Positions 46,616 to 54,139 of a DNA stretch of 64,000 nucleotides are shown in pieces. Source of the DNA: CAWAYH01 sp963786195 (lineage in GTDB: Bacteria; Acidobacteriota; Vicinamibacteria; Vicinamibacterales; 2-12-FULL-66-21); contig CAWAYH010000009.1 in NCBI GenBank assembly GCA_963786195.1, forward strand, positions 186,001-250,000. Reading direction: 5' to 3'. A model generated the notes under the pieces. It was not told the DNA's origin. It worked only from the letters and a program-made list of their open reading frames with translations, and ran no database searches. Every line of letters begins with the position of its first letter. Positions within the stretch are counted from its first letter, which is position 1. Both the position numbers and the translations under genes were made by a program.

Positions 46616-46984
46616 TCAGCCTTCCACCCTGCGGCGCCGCGGTGCGGCGCGCCTGACCTTCGTGGAGTCGCGAGCCGCGAGCTCGGCGCGCCTGACCTTC
46701 GTGGAATCGCGAGCCGCGAGCTCGGCGCGCAAGGCGGCGTTCTCCGCCATGACGTTCTGCGCGAGCTCGGCTTGCGGACGCGAGACGGGCGCGACCTGGC
46801 CGACCGCCTCCGAGTATTTCAGATAGGTGTCGATTGAAGCGACCACGACCCGTGCTTCAACCGTGATCAGGTCAATCCCTACGAGGGATACCCGCACCCA
46901 CGCGTCGATGACGATCCCCTTGTCCAGAACCCGATCGAGAACGTCAATGAGACTGGTTCCACCTGCGGCCCGTTCTACAGCCAT
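46616..46984 (-). CDS. gvpA: Gas vesicle shell protein GvpA with repeat tail
   Basis: A 122-residue protein. Residues 1-72 are a textbook GvpA: 'SLIDVLDRVLDKGIVIDAWV' and 'RVSLVGIDLITVEARVVVAS', then 'IDTYLKYSEAVGQ'. GvpA assembles into the hollow protein wall. The C-terminal ~50 residues are an extra tail with two 13-residue repeats (core LAARDSTKVRRAE) encoded by a 39-bp tandem repeat. An AGGAG site lies six bases before the ATG. A small hairpin (TCCCGCC/GGCGGGA) in the gap after gvpJ may tune expression. Confidence 0.92.
   Translation of the reverse strand: MAVERAAGGTSLIDVLDRVLDKGIVIDAWVRVSLVGIDLITVEARVVVASIDTYLKYSEAVGQVAPVSRPQAELAQNVMAENAALRAELAARDSTKVRRAELAARDSTKVRRAAPRRRRVEG
46646..46723. 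repeat. 39-bp tandem repeat within gvpA
   Basis: Units 46646-46684 and 46685-46723 differ at one base; the first seven bases of a third copy follow. Length is a multiple of three, so the frame is kept and copy number could vary without breaking gvpA. Confidence 0.92.
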
Positions 46985-47050
46985 TCGCAGCTCCTGATGG
47001 CTTCGAGTCCTCCCGCCACCCCATCCTCGGCGGCGGGACTATTAGGGCCC

Positions 47051-47398
47051 TTATCGGCGCGCCTTCGACGGTCGCACCGCCGAGGCCGACGAGAGGGCTT
47101 CGACTTTGCGCTCGAGCTCCCGGATCTGCGAGCGCAGTTCATCGTGCTCGGGAACGGATCGCCGTCCGCGTCCGCCGCGGCCGGGCGACAGATCCCGGTC
47201 GTACCTCCACCAGTCCAGACCGATCTCCTGCGCCTTGTCGAGCGAGCAGATCAGCAGCCGAATCCGAATCGTGAGCAGTTCAACTTCCGCCAGCGAGACT
47301 TTGATGTCGCCCGCGACCACGAGACCCTTGTCGAGCACGCGGTCGAGCACGTCGACAAGCCCGGAGGCGCGATGATGAGAAGGAAGCTCGAGTGCCAT
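47051..47398 (-). CDS. gvpJ: Gas vesicle protein GvpJ
   Basis: A 115-residue GvpA-family minor protein: 'GLVDVLDRVLDKGLVVAGDI', 'KVSLAEVELLTIRIRLLICS', then 'LDKAQEIGLDWWRYD', which distinguishes GvpJ from GvpA. The tail 'HDELRSQIRELERKVEAL' is a short coiled coil. GvpJ is thought to cap or nucleate vesicles. ATG 47398 starts only ten bases after a -10-like TATAGT, so it may head the operon with almost no leader. Confidence 0.9.
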   Translation of the reverse strand: MALELPSHHRASGLVDVLDRVLDKGLVVAGDIKVSLAEVELLTIRIRLLICSLDKAQEIGLDWWRYDRDLSPGRGGRGRRSVPEHDELRSQIRELERKVEALSSASAVRPSKARR

Positions 47399-47407
47399 GC
47401 GCGAGCG

Positions 47408-47436
47408 ACTATAACCCACGCCCGGAGGAGGGGCAA
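47408..47436 (-). promoter_or_regulatory. Candidate sigma-70-type promoter for the gvp operon
   Basis: TTGCCC (47436-47431), a 17-base spacer, and TATAGT (47413-47408) precede gvpJ on the minus strand. The predicted transcript would begin within a few bases of the gvpJ ATG. Confidence 0.45.
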
Positions 47437-47464
47437 TTGCCGACTCCCCCGCACAAGGGTCCCG

Positions 47465-47908
47465 TCACTTGCGAACCGCCGGAGGTTCCGAAATCGCCTC
47501 GACGAGCGCGCCCGTGCGCTGATCGCGGTTCGCGCGTGTCGCCACGTCAGCTTGCGCGATGATGCCCACCAGGTTGCCCTTCTGGTCGACGATCGGCATG
47601 CGTCGCACCTGACGCTCTGCCATCATCGAGACGACACGATCCAGTTCCTCGTCAGCGCCGCAACTCCAGGGATTGGCCGTCATCGCATCGCGAACCGTTG
47701 CGTTCTCCACCGAGCGGTCGCCCGCCACGACTTTTACGACCAGGTCGCGATCGGTCACGATCCCCACCAGCCGTCGATCGAGGTTCGATTCCACGACCGG
47801 GAGGGACCCGATATCGTGCTGTCTCATCAGATCTGCAGCCCGGGTGACCGGGTCGCCCGGCTCGCAGCAGATCGGCTCGCGCGTCATGATTTCGCTGCAT
47901 GTAGGCAT
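47465..47908 (-). CDS. Tandem CBS-domain protein
   Basis: A 147-residue protein of two CBS motifs. The first spans ~5-65 ('CSEIMTREPICCEPGDPVTR', 'VVESNLDRRLVGIVTDRDLV'), the second ~70-130 ('VRDAMTANPWSCGADEELDR', 'MPIVDQKGNLVGIIAQADVA'). CBS pairs bind adenosine nucleotides and report energy state. ATG 47908 has a GGAAGGG site and is preferred over a longer frame. It lies 66 bases upstream of gvpJ on the same strand, but a separate promoter lies between them, so a regulatory link to gas vesicles is only suggested. Confidence 0.88.
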   Translation of the reverse strand: MPTCSEIMTREPICCEPGDPVTRAADLMRQHDIGSLPVVESNLDRRLVGIVTDRDLVVKVVAGDRSVENATVRDAMTANPWSCGADEELDRVVSMMAERQVRRMPIVDQKGNLVGIIAQADVATRANRDQRTGALVEAISEPPAVRK

Positions 47909-48056
47909 ACGTACCCTTCCTCCGTCGCAGAGTCGGCCCGGACCGTAGTGCAAAGTCGTGGCCAGCCGGACCTCACCGAAAGCTGGGCAATGGCGGCAGG
48001 CCAAGCTCTTCAGGTGAATTGAGGCAATGCAGACGGTGACTCGGGATGCTTCAGAA

Positions 48057-48084
48057 GGGGTTCAGACGGTTCACGGGTTCAAGG
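48057..48084. repeat. GGTTCA-type array, left member of an inverted pair
   Basis: Three GGTTCA units; the 14-mer at 48068-48081 recurs as an exact inverse at 54096-54109. It overlaps the 3' end of the OpcA-like gene. Confidence 0.75.
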
Positions 48085-48985
48085 CCTGCAAGGCCCGTTC
48101 GAACGCCAGATCGCGCGACCTGATTCGCAGCTCTTCTGCCAGCAGCGCGCCCAGGCTCTGGTCTTCCAGCGACACAATCCGGGATGCGCTCGAATGGCCC
48201 TGGACCGAGACGGCGGTTTCTACGCACCCACGATTGCCGGCCAGGCACAGCGCGAGTTCCTCGCCGCCGCCGCCCAGACGAATCTCCTCGAGGGGAATGT
48301 CAGGCGCACGCGCGCGGATCTCCACCTGGAGCGTCTGCTTGAACTGAACCGACGAGGTCAGCCATGCCGCGAAGAGCCCGGCGGCCCGGCGGTCGCCTGC
48401 AGTCATGCGCAGATACGTGAATCCCGGCGCCGCCGCCCGCACGTCGGCAATGTCGAAGAAGTGGGTCATCAACGCGCGCCACTGCGTAATGCGCGTCCAG
48501 CGGAGATCGCTGAACGCGCTGCGATCGAAAAGCCCGAGTGCGCGTTTCCAGATCGCCCCCGGCTCGGCCTCGTCCAGGACGACGCGGTCGGCGAGGTCGG
48601 TGAGACCGTCGAGCGTGTCCGGTTGACCGCCGCGCCACCAGACGAGCGTGGGCAGGCTCGAGATGCGAAGCGCCGCGACGGCGTTGTTGATGAAGCGCGG
48701 CTTGAGGCCCGACAGCGCGATCGCGTTGCCCTGCACTCGGGGCGGGGGCGCGGAGTTGTCGCCGGGAGAGATCAGGATTGCGCGGACGGCGCCGCATTCA
48801 CCGAGCTGCTGAAGGGAGTCCGTGGCTTCGATCAGCCGATCGTCAGGCCCGACTGCGACGACGGTGGCCGTCCGCGAGCGCGTCGCCGGCGCCTGACCTG
48901 CCAGGTTCTGTCCGCGGGCCAGCGCGGCCACGACCTCGTCGAAAGGAACCGTCGCGCCGGATGGAAGCAATGTGGTTTCGCTCAC
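48071..48985 (-). CDS. opcA: OpcA-like glucose-6-phosphate dehydrogenase assembly protein
   Basis: A 304-residue protein resembling OpcA, the partner needed for assembly or activation of G6PD in cyanobacteria and actinobacteria. Recognisable are 'LRISSLPTLVWWRGGQP', 'LADRVVLDEAEP' and 'FSDLRWTRITQWRALMTHFF'. GTG 48985 overlaps the zwf stop (GTGA), so the two are translationally coupled, which strongly supports the assignment. The C-terminal ~100 residues are less typical. Confidence 0.8.
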   Translation of the reverse strand: MSETTLLPSGATVPFDEVVAALARGQNLAGQAPATRSRTATVVAVGPDDRLIEATDSLQQLGECGAVRAILISPGDNSAPPPRVQGNAIALSGLKPRFINNAVAALRISSLPTLVWWRGGQPDTLDGLTDLADRVVLDEAEPGAIWKRALGLFDRSAFSDLRWTRITQWRALMTHFFDIADVRAAAPGFTYLRMTAGDRRAAGLFAAWLTSSVQFKQTLQVEIRARAPDIPLEEIRLGGGGEELALCLAGNRGCVETAVSVQGHSSASRIVSLEDQSLGALLAEELRIRSRDLAFERALQALNP

Positions 48986-50502
48986 AGCGTCCTCCAGTGC
49001 CGCCCGGCGCGAGCCATGAGCTGAGCGGCTTCCGCGGGTCCCCACTCGCCGGCTTCGTAAACAGGAATGTCGCCCGGCTGGGCCTGCCACGCGTCGAGGA
49101 CGGGCGCAATCAGCTCCCACGCCGATTCGACGAAATCGTGACGGGCAAAGAGCGTGGTATCGCCGAGCATCGCATCCAGGAGGAGGGTCTCGTAGGCTTC
49201 GGGGATACCGCCGCCGAACGCCGAGCTGTAGCGGAAGTTCATCATCACCGGTGAAAGCTGCATCCGTGTCGACGGGACCTTCGCCTCGAACCGCACCGAA
49301 ATCCCTTCGTCCGGCTGAACGTTGATGACGAGCAGGTTTGGCGCGACAGCGGATGGGCCCAGCCGCCGGAAGATCTCGAGCGGCGGACGGCGGAACTGAA
49401 TCGCGATCTCGGTGGTGCGCTTCGGCAGCCGCTTTCCGGTCCGGATGTAGAACGGCACCCCGGCCCACCGCCAGTTGTCGAGCAGCAGCCTCAACGCCAC
49501 GAATGTTTCCGTCGTCGATCCGCTCGCGACGCCCGGCTCGCTGCGGTACGCGACCACCTCGGAGCCGTCGACCCAGCCGTCACCGTACTGCGCGCGGACG
49601 ACGCCGAAATCCGATGGCTCTCGCGCAGCGTCCACGAGGGGCGGGATGGACAGCAACGCGTCCATCTTTCGATCGCGCACGCTGTCGGCGCTGAACGCGA
49701 TGGGCGGCTCCATGGCCACGAGCGTCAGGAGCTGCAGGAGGTGGTTCTGCACCATGTCGCGCAGCGCGCCGGCGCCCTCGTAGTAGGCGGCGCGCCGCTC
49801 GACGCCGACAGTTTCGGCGGCGGTGATCTGCACGTGATCGATGTACCGTCGGTTCCAGATCGGCTCGAACATTCCGTTGGCGAACCGGAACACGAGCAGG
49901 TTCTGAACGGTCTCCTTGCCGAGGTAGTGGTCGATGCGGAAAACCTGGCCCTCGCTGAAGTATTTGTGGAGAAGCTGATTCAGCGCGCGCGCGGTCTCGA
50001 GGTCGGTCCCGAAGGGCTTCTCGACGATGATACGCCGCCAGCCGTTTGCCGGCGGGGTCGCGATGCCCGACGCGCCCAGCTGCTCGATCACCGTGGCGTA
50101 CACCGCGGGCGGGATTGCCAGATACGCAAGGACGCCCTCGGCGCCAACCTCCGTCAGCCGTTGCCCGAGCCGCTGGTATAACGCCGCATCAGTGAGCTCG
50201 CCGGCCACGTAGTACATGCGGCTCGCGAGCGATCGGGCGATGTCGTTATCCGCGGCGCCCTCGTCCTCATTCACGAACTCGCGCAGGCTCTCGCGAAACT
50301 GCTGACGGAATGCCTCGTCGTCGAACGTACTGCGTCCGACGCCGATGACCGCGAATCGCGCGGGCAGGCGATGTCCGCGCGAGAGGTGGTAGAGAGCCGG
50401 CAGCAGCTTCCGGCGCGTCAGATCGCCCGATGCGCCGAAGATGACGATCGTCGTGGGGCCCGGGGTCGGTTCGATGCGCAGGCCGTCGTGGAGCGGGTTC
50501 AC
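48982..50502 (-). CDS. zwf: Glucose-6-phosphate 1-dehydrogenase
   Basis: A 506-residue G6PD. The N-terminus 'IVIFGASGDLTRRKLLPALY' is the NADP-binding loop; 'RIDHYLGKETVQNLLVFRFA' contains the catalytic site His and Lys; 'GVPFYIRTGKRLPKRTTEIA' binds substrate. It catalyses the first oxidative step of the pentose phosphate pathway. It starts at GTG 50502 and is co-translated with opcA. Complete and of normal length. Confidence 0.95.
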   Translation of the reverse strand: MNPLHDGLRIEPTPGPTTIVIFGASGDLTRRKLLPALYHLSRGHRLPARFAVIGVGRSTFDDEAFRQQFRESLREFVNEDEGAADNDIARSLASRMYYVAGELTDAALYQRLGQRLTEVGAEGVLAYLAIPPAVYATVIEQLGASGIATPPANGWRRIIVEKPFGTDLETARALNQLLHKYFSEGQVFRIDHYLGKETVQNLLVFRFANGMFEPIWNRRYIDHVQITAAETVGVERRAAYYEGAGALRDMVQNHLLQLLTLVAMEPPIAFSADSVRDRKMDALLSIPPLVDAAREPSDFGVVRAQYGDGWVDGSEVVAYRSEPGVASGSTTETFVALRLLLDNWRWAGVPFYIRTGKRLPKRTTEIAIQFRRPPLEIFRRLGPSAVAPNLLVINVQPDEGISVRFEAKVPSTRMQLSPVMMNFRYSSAFGGGIPEAYETLLLDAMLGDTTLFARHDFVESAWELIAPVLDAWQAQPGDIPVYEAGEWGPAEAAQLMARAGRHWRTL

Positions 50503-50510
50503 AATAATCT

Positions 50511-50622
50511 TGAATTAGGAATGATGAATGCTGAATTGCAGTTGGAACTCAGTGAGCTAACATCTTCCTCCTTCTGAACTTCAAAATTCAATTCAGAATT
50601 CACAAGTCAGCATTCCGAATTA
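50511..50622. repeat. GAATGCTGAA-type inverted array
   Basis: Left arm words TGAATTAGGAATGATGAATG and CTGAATTG; right arm CAATTCAGAATTCAC and GTCAGCATTCCGAATTA are their imperfect inverse. It fills the zwf/cytochrome gap and reuses the unit found at 37527. Confidence 0.8.
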
Positions 50623-52210
50623 CTTCCTGTTTCCCAGATACGTCGCGATGGCGTCGAGCTGCTCGGGCGTGAGGCGTTTGCCGAATGGGGGCATCTTCGC
50701 ATCCGGGTTGACCGAGTCGGGATCGGTGATCCAGGCGCGCAGCGTCGCGGCGTCGTGTTTCGCGCCGACGGCCGAGAGATCGGGACCTTCCTTGCCTCCG
50801 TCGCCGTCGATCACATGGCAACGCACGCAGTGGCGCGCGAAGACGGCGGCGGCCGCCTCGATCTGCGGCGGGTAGCCCGGATACGGCTCCCGGGAGATGC
50901 GGCGGACGTAGGCAACCATCGCGGCCGCTTCGTACTCGTTGACAACCGAGGGCGGTTCCCGGAGACCGAGCGCAATCATCTCCGGATCGATGATGTGGCC
51001 GCCGAGCCATTCGACGCCGCGCGCGGTGGCGATCGTTTCGAGCGGGTCGGCCATCCCGGTGTCGGCATGACACGTCGCGCATTTCGCGGACGCGACGAAC
51101 GAACGGCCGCCAATCTCCCGAAGCGTCCAGCCGGCGCCGGCCGCGGACACCGGCCGATCCCGCCACCCGAGCGTGGTCAGCACGATGACGCCCGCCAGCC
51201 CCGCGGCGACTGCGGCCATGATGATCGGACGCCGCCGCGGGTCGCGTTCGGGGCCGCGGTCGATCCACGGCAGCAGCGCAAGGAACGCCGCGGCGAGCCC
51301 GGGCACGACCATCGCGCCGACGACTTCCCACTCGCCCGGGAAATACTTCAGCAGCTGGAAGAGCCCGAGAAAATACCACTCGGGACGCGGAATGTAGCTC
51401 GCGTCGGTGGGATCCGCCGGCGCTTCGAGTGCGGGCATGCCCCGCCACGCCATCGCCAGCACCGCGATCAGGACGATCGACACGACGACGACGTCCCGCG
51501 CGGCCTGGTAGGGATAGAAGCGGAACGGACGGGCCGGAGCGCGGCCGGATCGGCCCCGAACTTCCCTGCCGGCGCATCAGCACGAGGTGGCCCACGACGA
51601 GCAGCATCAGCAGCGCCGGCAGAAAGATGACGTGCGCGGAATACCAGCGCGTCAGCGTCAGCGCGCCGATCGTCGCGCCGCCGCGGAGCAACGCGGCAAC
51701 CGCGTCGCCGGCCAACGGCGTCAGCGCCGAGATGTTGATGGTGACGACCGTCGCCCAGTAGGCGCGTTGATCCCACGGCAACAGGTATCCGGTCAGCGCA
51801 AAGGCGAGGACGAGGCCGAGCAAGCGCCAGGCCCGAGAGCCAGGTGACTTCGCGCGGCGGCTTGTACGACCCGAGCGCGATCACCCGCAGCATGTGGAGC
51901 ACGAGAAAGACCACGAGGAAGCTCGCGCCGAAATGATGCAGACCGCGAACGAGCCGCCCCGACGTCATGCTGCTGATGAAGCGGACGCTGTCGTAGGCGT
52001 GATCGGGCGTCGGCGCGTAGTAGAGCGTCAGAAACGCGCCCGTCAGCAACTGCACCGAGATCAGCGCCAGGAGCACGCTGCCGAGCGTGAAGAGCCAGCC
52101 GGTGCCCGGCGGAATCTCCTCGTCCAGAAGCGCGTGGCGCGCGACGCGGTACCCCGTGCGCGAGTCCAGCCAGGCCAGCAGTCGAGCGCTCAGATCGGAC
52201 GTGCGCTCAC
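50620..52210 (-). CDS. Cytochrome b fused to a diheme cytochrome c domain, frameshifted
   Basis: About 530 residues from several frames. The b domain has 'SGRLVRGLHHFGASFLVVFL' and 'TRWYSAHVIFLPALLMLLVV' with the paired heme-b His ligands, 'LTGYLLPWDQRAYWATVVTI', and the Qo-site PEWY in 'YIPRPEWYFLGLFQLLKYFP'. Shifts occur near 51820 and 51530, and one likely near the start (GTG 52210, overlapping the Rieske stop). The C-terminus has two CxxCH sites (CATCH and CVRCH). It is the quinol-oxidising core of a bc-type complex, transferring electrons to its own c hemes. Confidence 0.82.
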
Positions 52211-52705
52211 ACCCGCACCAGTACCGTTTCACCCTTGTCGTCCACGCGGGCGTCGAGACGCTCGAGCGGGCGCGGCGGCGGTCCGCTGATGACGCGTCCG
52301 CCGGCGTCGTACACGCCGCCGTGGCACGGGCAATGGAATCGCTTCTCTTTGGACTCCCAGACGCACCTGGCAGCCGAGGTGCGTGCACGTCGCGGAAAAC
52401 GCTCGCACCTCACGCGCGCCGTCCCACACGAGAAACACCGTTTCACGCGCGCGGGCGCGGTACCAGCCGTCGGCGCGCGGGACCGCGAGGACTCGCGGGA
52501 CGGGTACGTCGGGCGTGAGGTCGCCGACGGTCGCGGCACGAATCCAGCGCTCCCGGCCCTTGGCCGACCCGATCGCCGGGCGGACGGCAAAGGCGGCCAG
52601 CAGCGTCGACAACGCGCCGCCAATCAGCGCGACGGCGCCATTGACGAACATCGCGAGCGTGCGGCGGCGGCTGGTGTCAGGAGGCGGATCGGCAGGAATC
52701 GACAT
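52207..52705 (-). CDS. Rieske iron-sulfur protein, frameshifted
   Basis: About 165 residues. One N-terminal helix (~17-42) anchors it; the [2Fe-2S] ligands are in 'CTHLGC' and, after a shift near 52370, 'CPCHGGVYDAGGRV'. It is the high-potential electron carrier of the bc complex encoded with the next gene. ATG 52705. The stop overlaps the cytochrome b start. The Arg-rich residues at the shift are an artefact of the wrong frame. Confidence 0.88.
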
Positions 52706-52831
52706 GGTCTCCGAGAGCGCCTTGCGAACCTGGGGCCATCGGGTCTGAGGCCCTAACCGTCACCCTGGCTGCAGGTTGCGTGGCCGCGGGTGACGCGCCG
52801 GGTTCCGGGATTCGTAAAGCGCTTTCGGATG

Positions 52832-54088
52832 TTACCGTTTCTCGTCCAGCGTCAGAAGATACGCCTTCGCTTTTGGTGAGCCGAGCAGTCGCAGCTTGGC
52901 AATCGCTTCGGTGCGGAGACGATTGTCGCGCTCCTGCTCCGCGACGCGAATCAGCTGCGTGTCCGACCGGGCATTGAACAAGCCGATGATGATCACGAGC
53001 CGGCCCTGCGGACCGGAAGCCGGATACAGCGTCGCGAGCTGCTGATCGCCGCCGGCCTGGCCCAGCATGATGATCGCGCGGTCGCGCAGCGCCGGGTCTT
53101 TCTCCGATTCCGCGATGCGCAGGAGCGCACCTTTGTCGGCGCGCTCACCGAGCGTGCGCACGATTTGCAGCCTGACGGGCCGGCCGGAGGTCGTGTAGAC
53201 CCCGAGCAGCTCACTCGAGATCTCGGGGCCACCGAAGCGTCCCAGCTGCTTCACGGCCGCGACGCGAACCGGTTCCGGCCCCATCTTGGCGATGTGAATG
53301 ACCATCTCTCGGGCCTCGGGGCGATCGGATTGCGCCAGCGCGAACACCGCCCGGCCGGCCTCTCCCGGATCGTTGACCTCGAGCGCGATGTCCCTCAGCA
53401 TCGGGATCACCCGTGCGGCATCCGTGCGGATGAGACTCGTCATCGCCTGAATGCGCAGATCCGTGTCTGGTGTGTAGGCGTCGGTCACCCACGGCGATGG
53501 AGGCTGCGGCGTCAGCACGTGAATCACCGGCGGTTTCGGCTGGGGCGCTGGCGGAGTGGCCGACGGCTGAGGCGTCTCGTCCGGCGTCTGATCGGGTGCA
53601 GGCGGAAGCGCGCGCGGCCGGGACGGCAGAAGTTTGCCCCGGCGACCGGATGGCACCGGCGTCGGCGTCGGAGCAGAAGGGGCGGCAGCGACGGCGGTCC
53701 ACCAGAGCACGTCGCTCCGATCCATGCGCACGGCGATCTGAATCCGAAGCGATCGCGCAGGCTTGACCCAGAGGCTCGCGGGAAAGTCGCGCTCGAGCCG
53801 CTGGATGGTGGCGAGCGAGGCGGCCCGATCGCCCGACTCGTTGAAGCTGTGCGCCAGCCAGTACAGCACTTCGTCGCGCCTCGATTCCCTGGGATCGTCG
53901 ACGGCCTGCCGCAGCACGTCGACCGCGCGCGTCCACTGCTCATCGGCCATGTAGTCCTTGGCGAGGATGAGGCGCTTCGACTCGGGCGCGGCCGCGGCCG
54001 CTGCGACCGCCGCCCATCCCAGCGCCACCACGAACGCCAGCGCCAGCGCCTTCCGTCCCGCATCTATCGTCTGATTCGTCATCGTCAT
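52832..54088 (-). CDS. Secreted HEAT-repeat protein with Pro-rich linker
   Basis: A 418-residue protein with a signal peptide ('ALAFVVALGWAAVAAAAAAP'). Residues ~35-110 are TPR-like ('LRQAVDDPRESRRDEVLYWL'), ~135-190 a Pro/Thr-rich linker, and ~195-410 HEAT repeats ('LRIQAMTSLIRTDAARVIPM', 'PVRVAAVKQLGRFGG', 'PALRDRAIIMLGQAGGDQQL'). Same architecture as the protein at 19204, possibly a paralogue. It is downstream of the sigma/anti-sigma gene and could be one of its targets or part of its signalling system. Confidence 0.75.
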   Translation of the reverse strand: MTMTNQTIDAGRKALALAFVVALGWAAVAAAAAAPESKRLILAKDYMADEQWTRAVDVLRQAVDDPRESRRDEVLYWLAHSFNESGDRAASLATIQRLERDFPASLWVKPARSLRIQIAVRMDRSDVLWWTAVAAAPSAPTPTPVPSGRRGKLLPSRPRALPPAPDQTPDETPQPSATPPAPQPKPPVIHVLTPQPPSPWVTDAYTPDTDLRIQAMTSLIRTDAARVIPMLRDIALEVNDPGEAGRAVFALAQSDRPEAREMVIHIAKMGPEPVRVAAVKQLGRFGGPEISSELLGVYTTSGRPVRLQIVRTLGERADKGALLRIAESEKDPALRDRAIIMLGQAGGDQQLATLYPASGPQGRLVIIIGLFNARSDTQLIRVAEQERDNRLRTEAIAKLRLLGSPKAKAYLLTLDEKR

Positions 54089-54094
54089 CTCACC

Positions 54095-54128
54095 CTGAAC
54101 CCGTGAACCTCTTGAACCCTATTGAACC
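54095..54128. repeat. TGAACC-type array, right member of an inverted pair
   Basis: Four TGAACC units between two minus-strand genes; TGAACCCGTGAACC at 54096-54109 is the exact inverse of 48068-48081, about 6 kb away. Confidence 0.75.
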
Positions 54129-54139
54129 TTTGTACCCAG

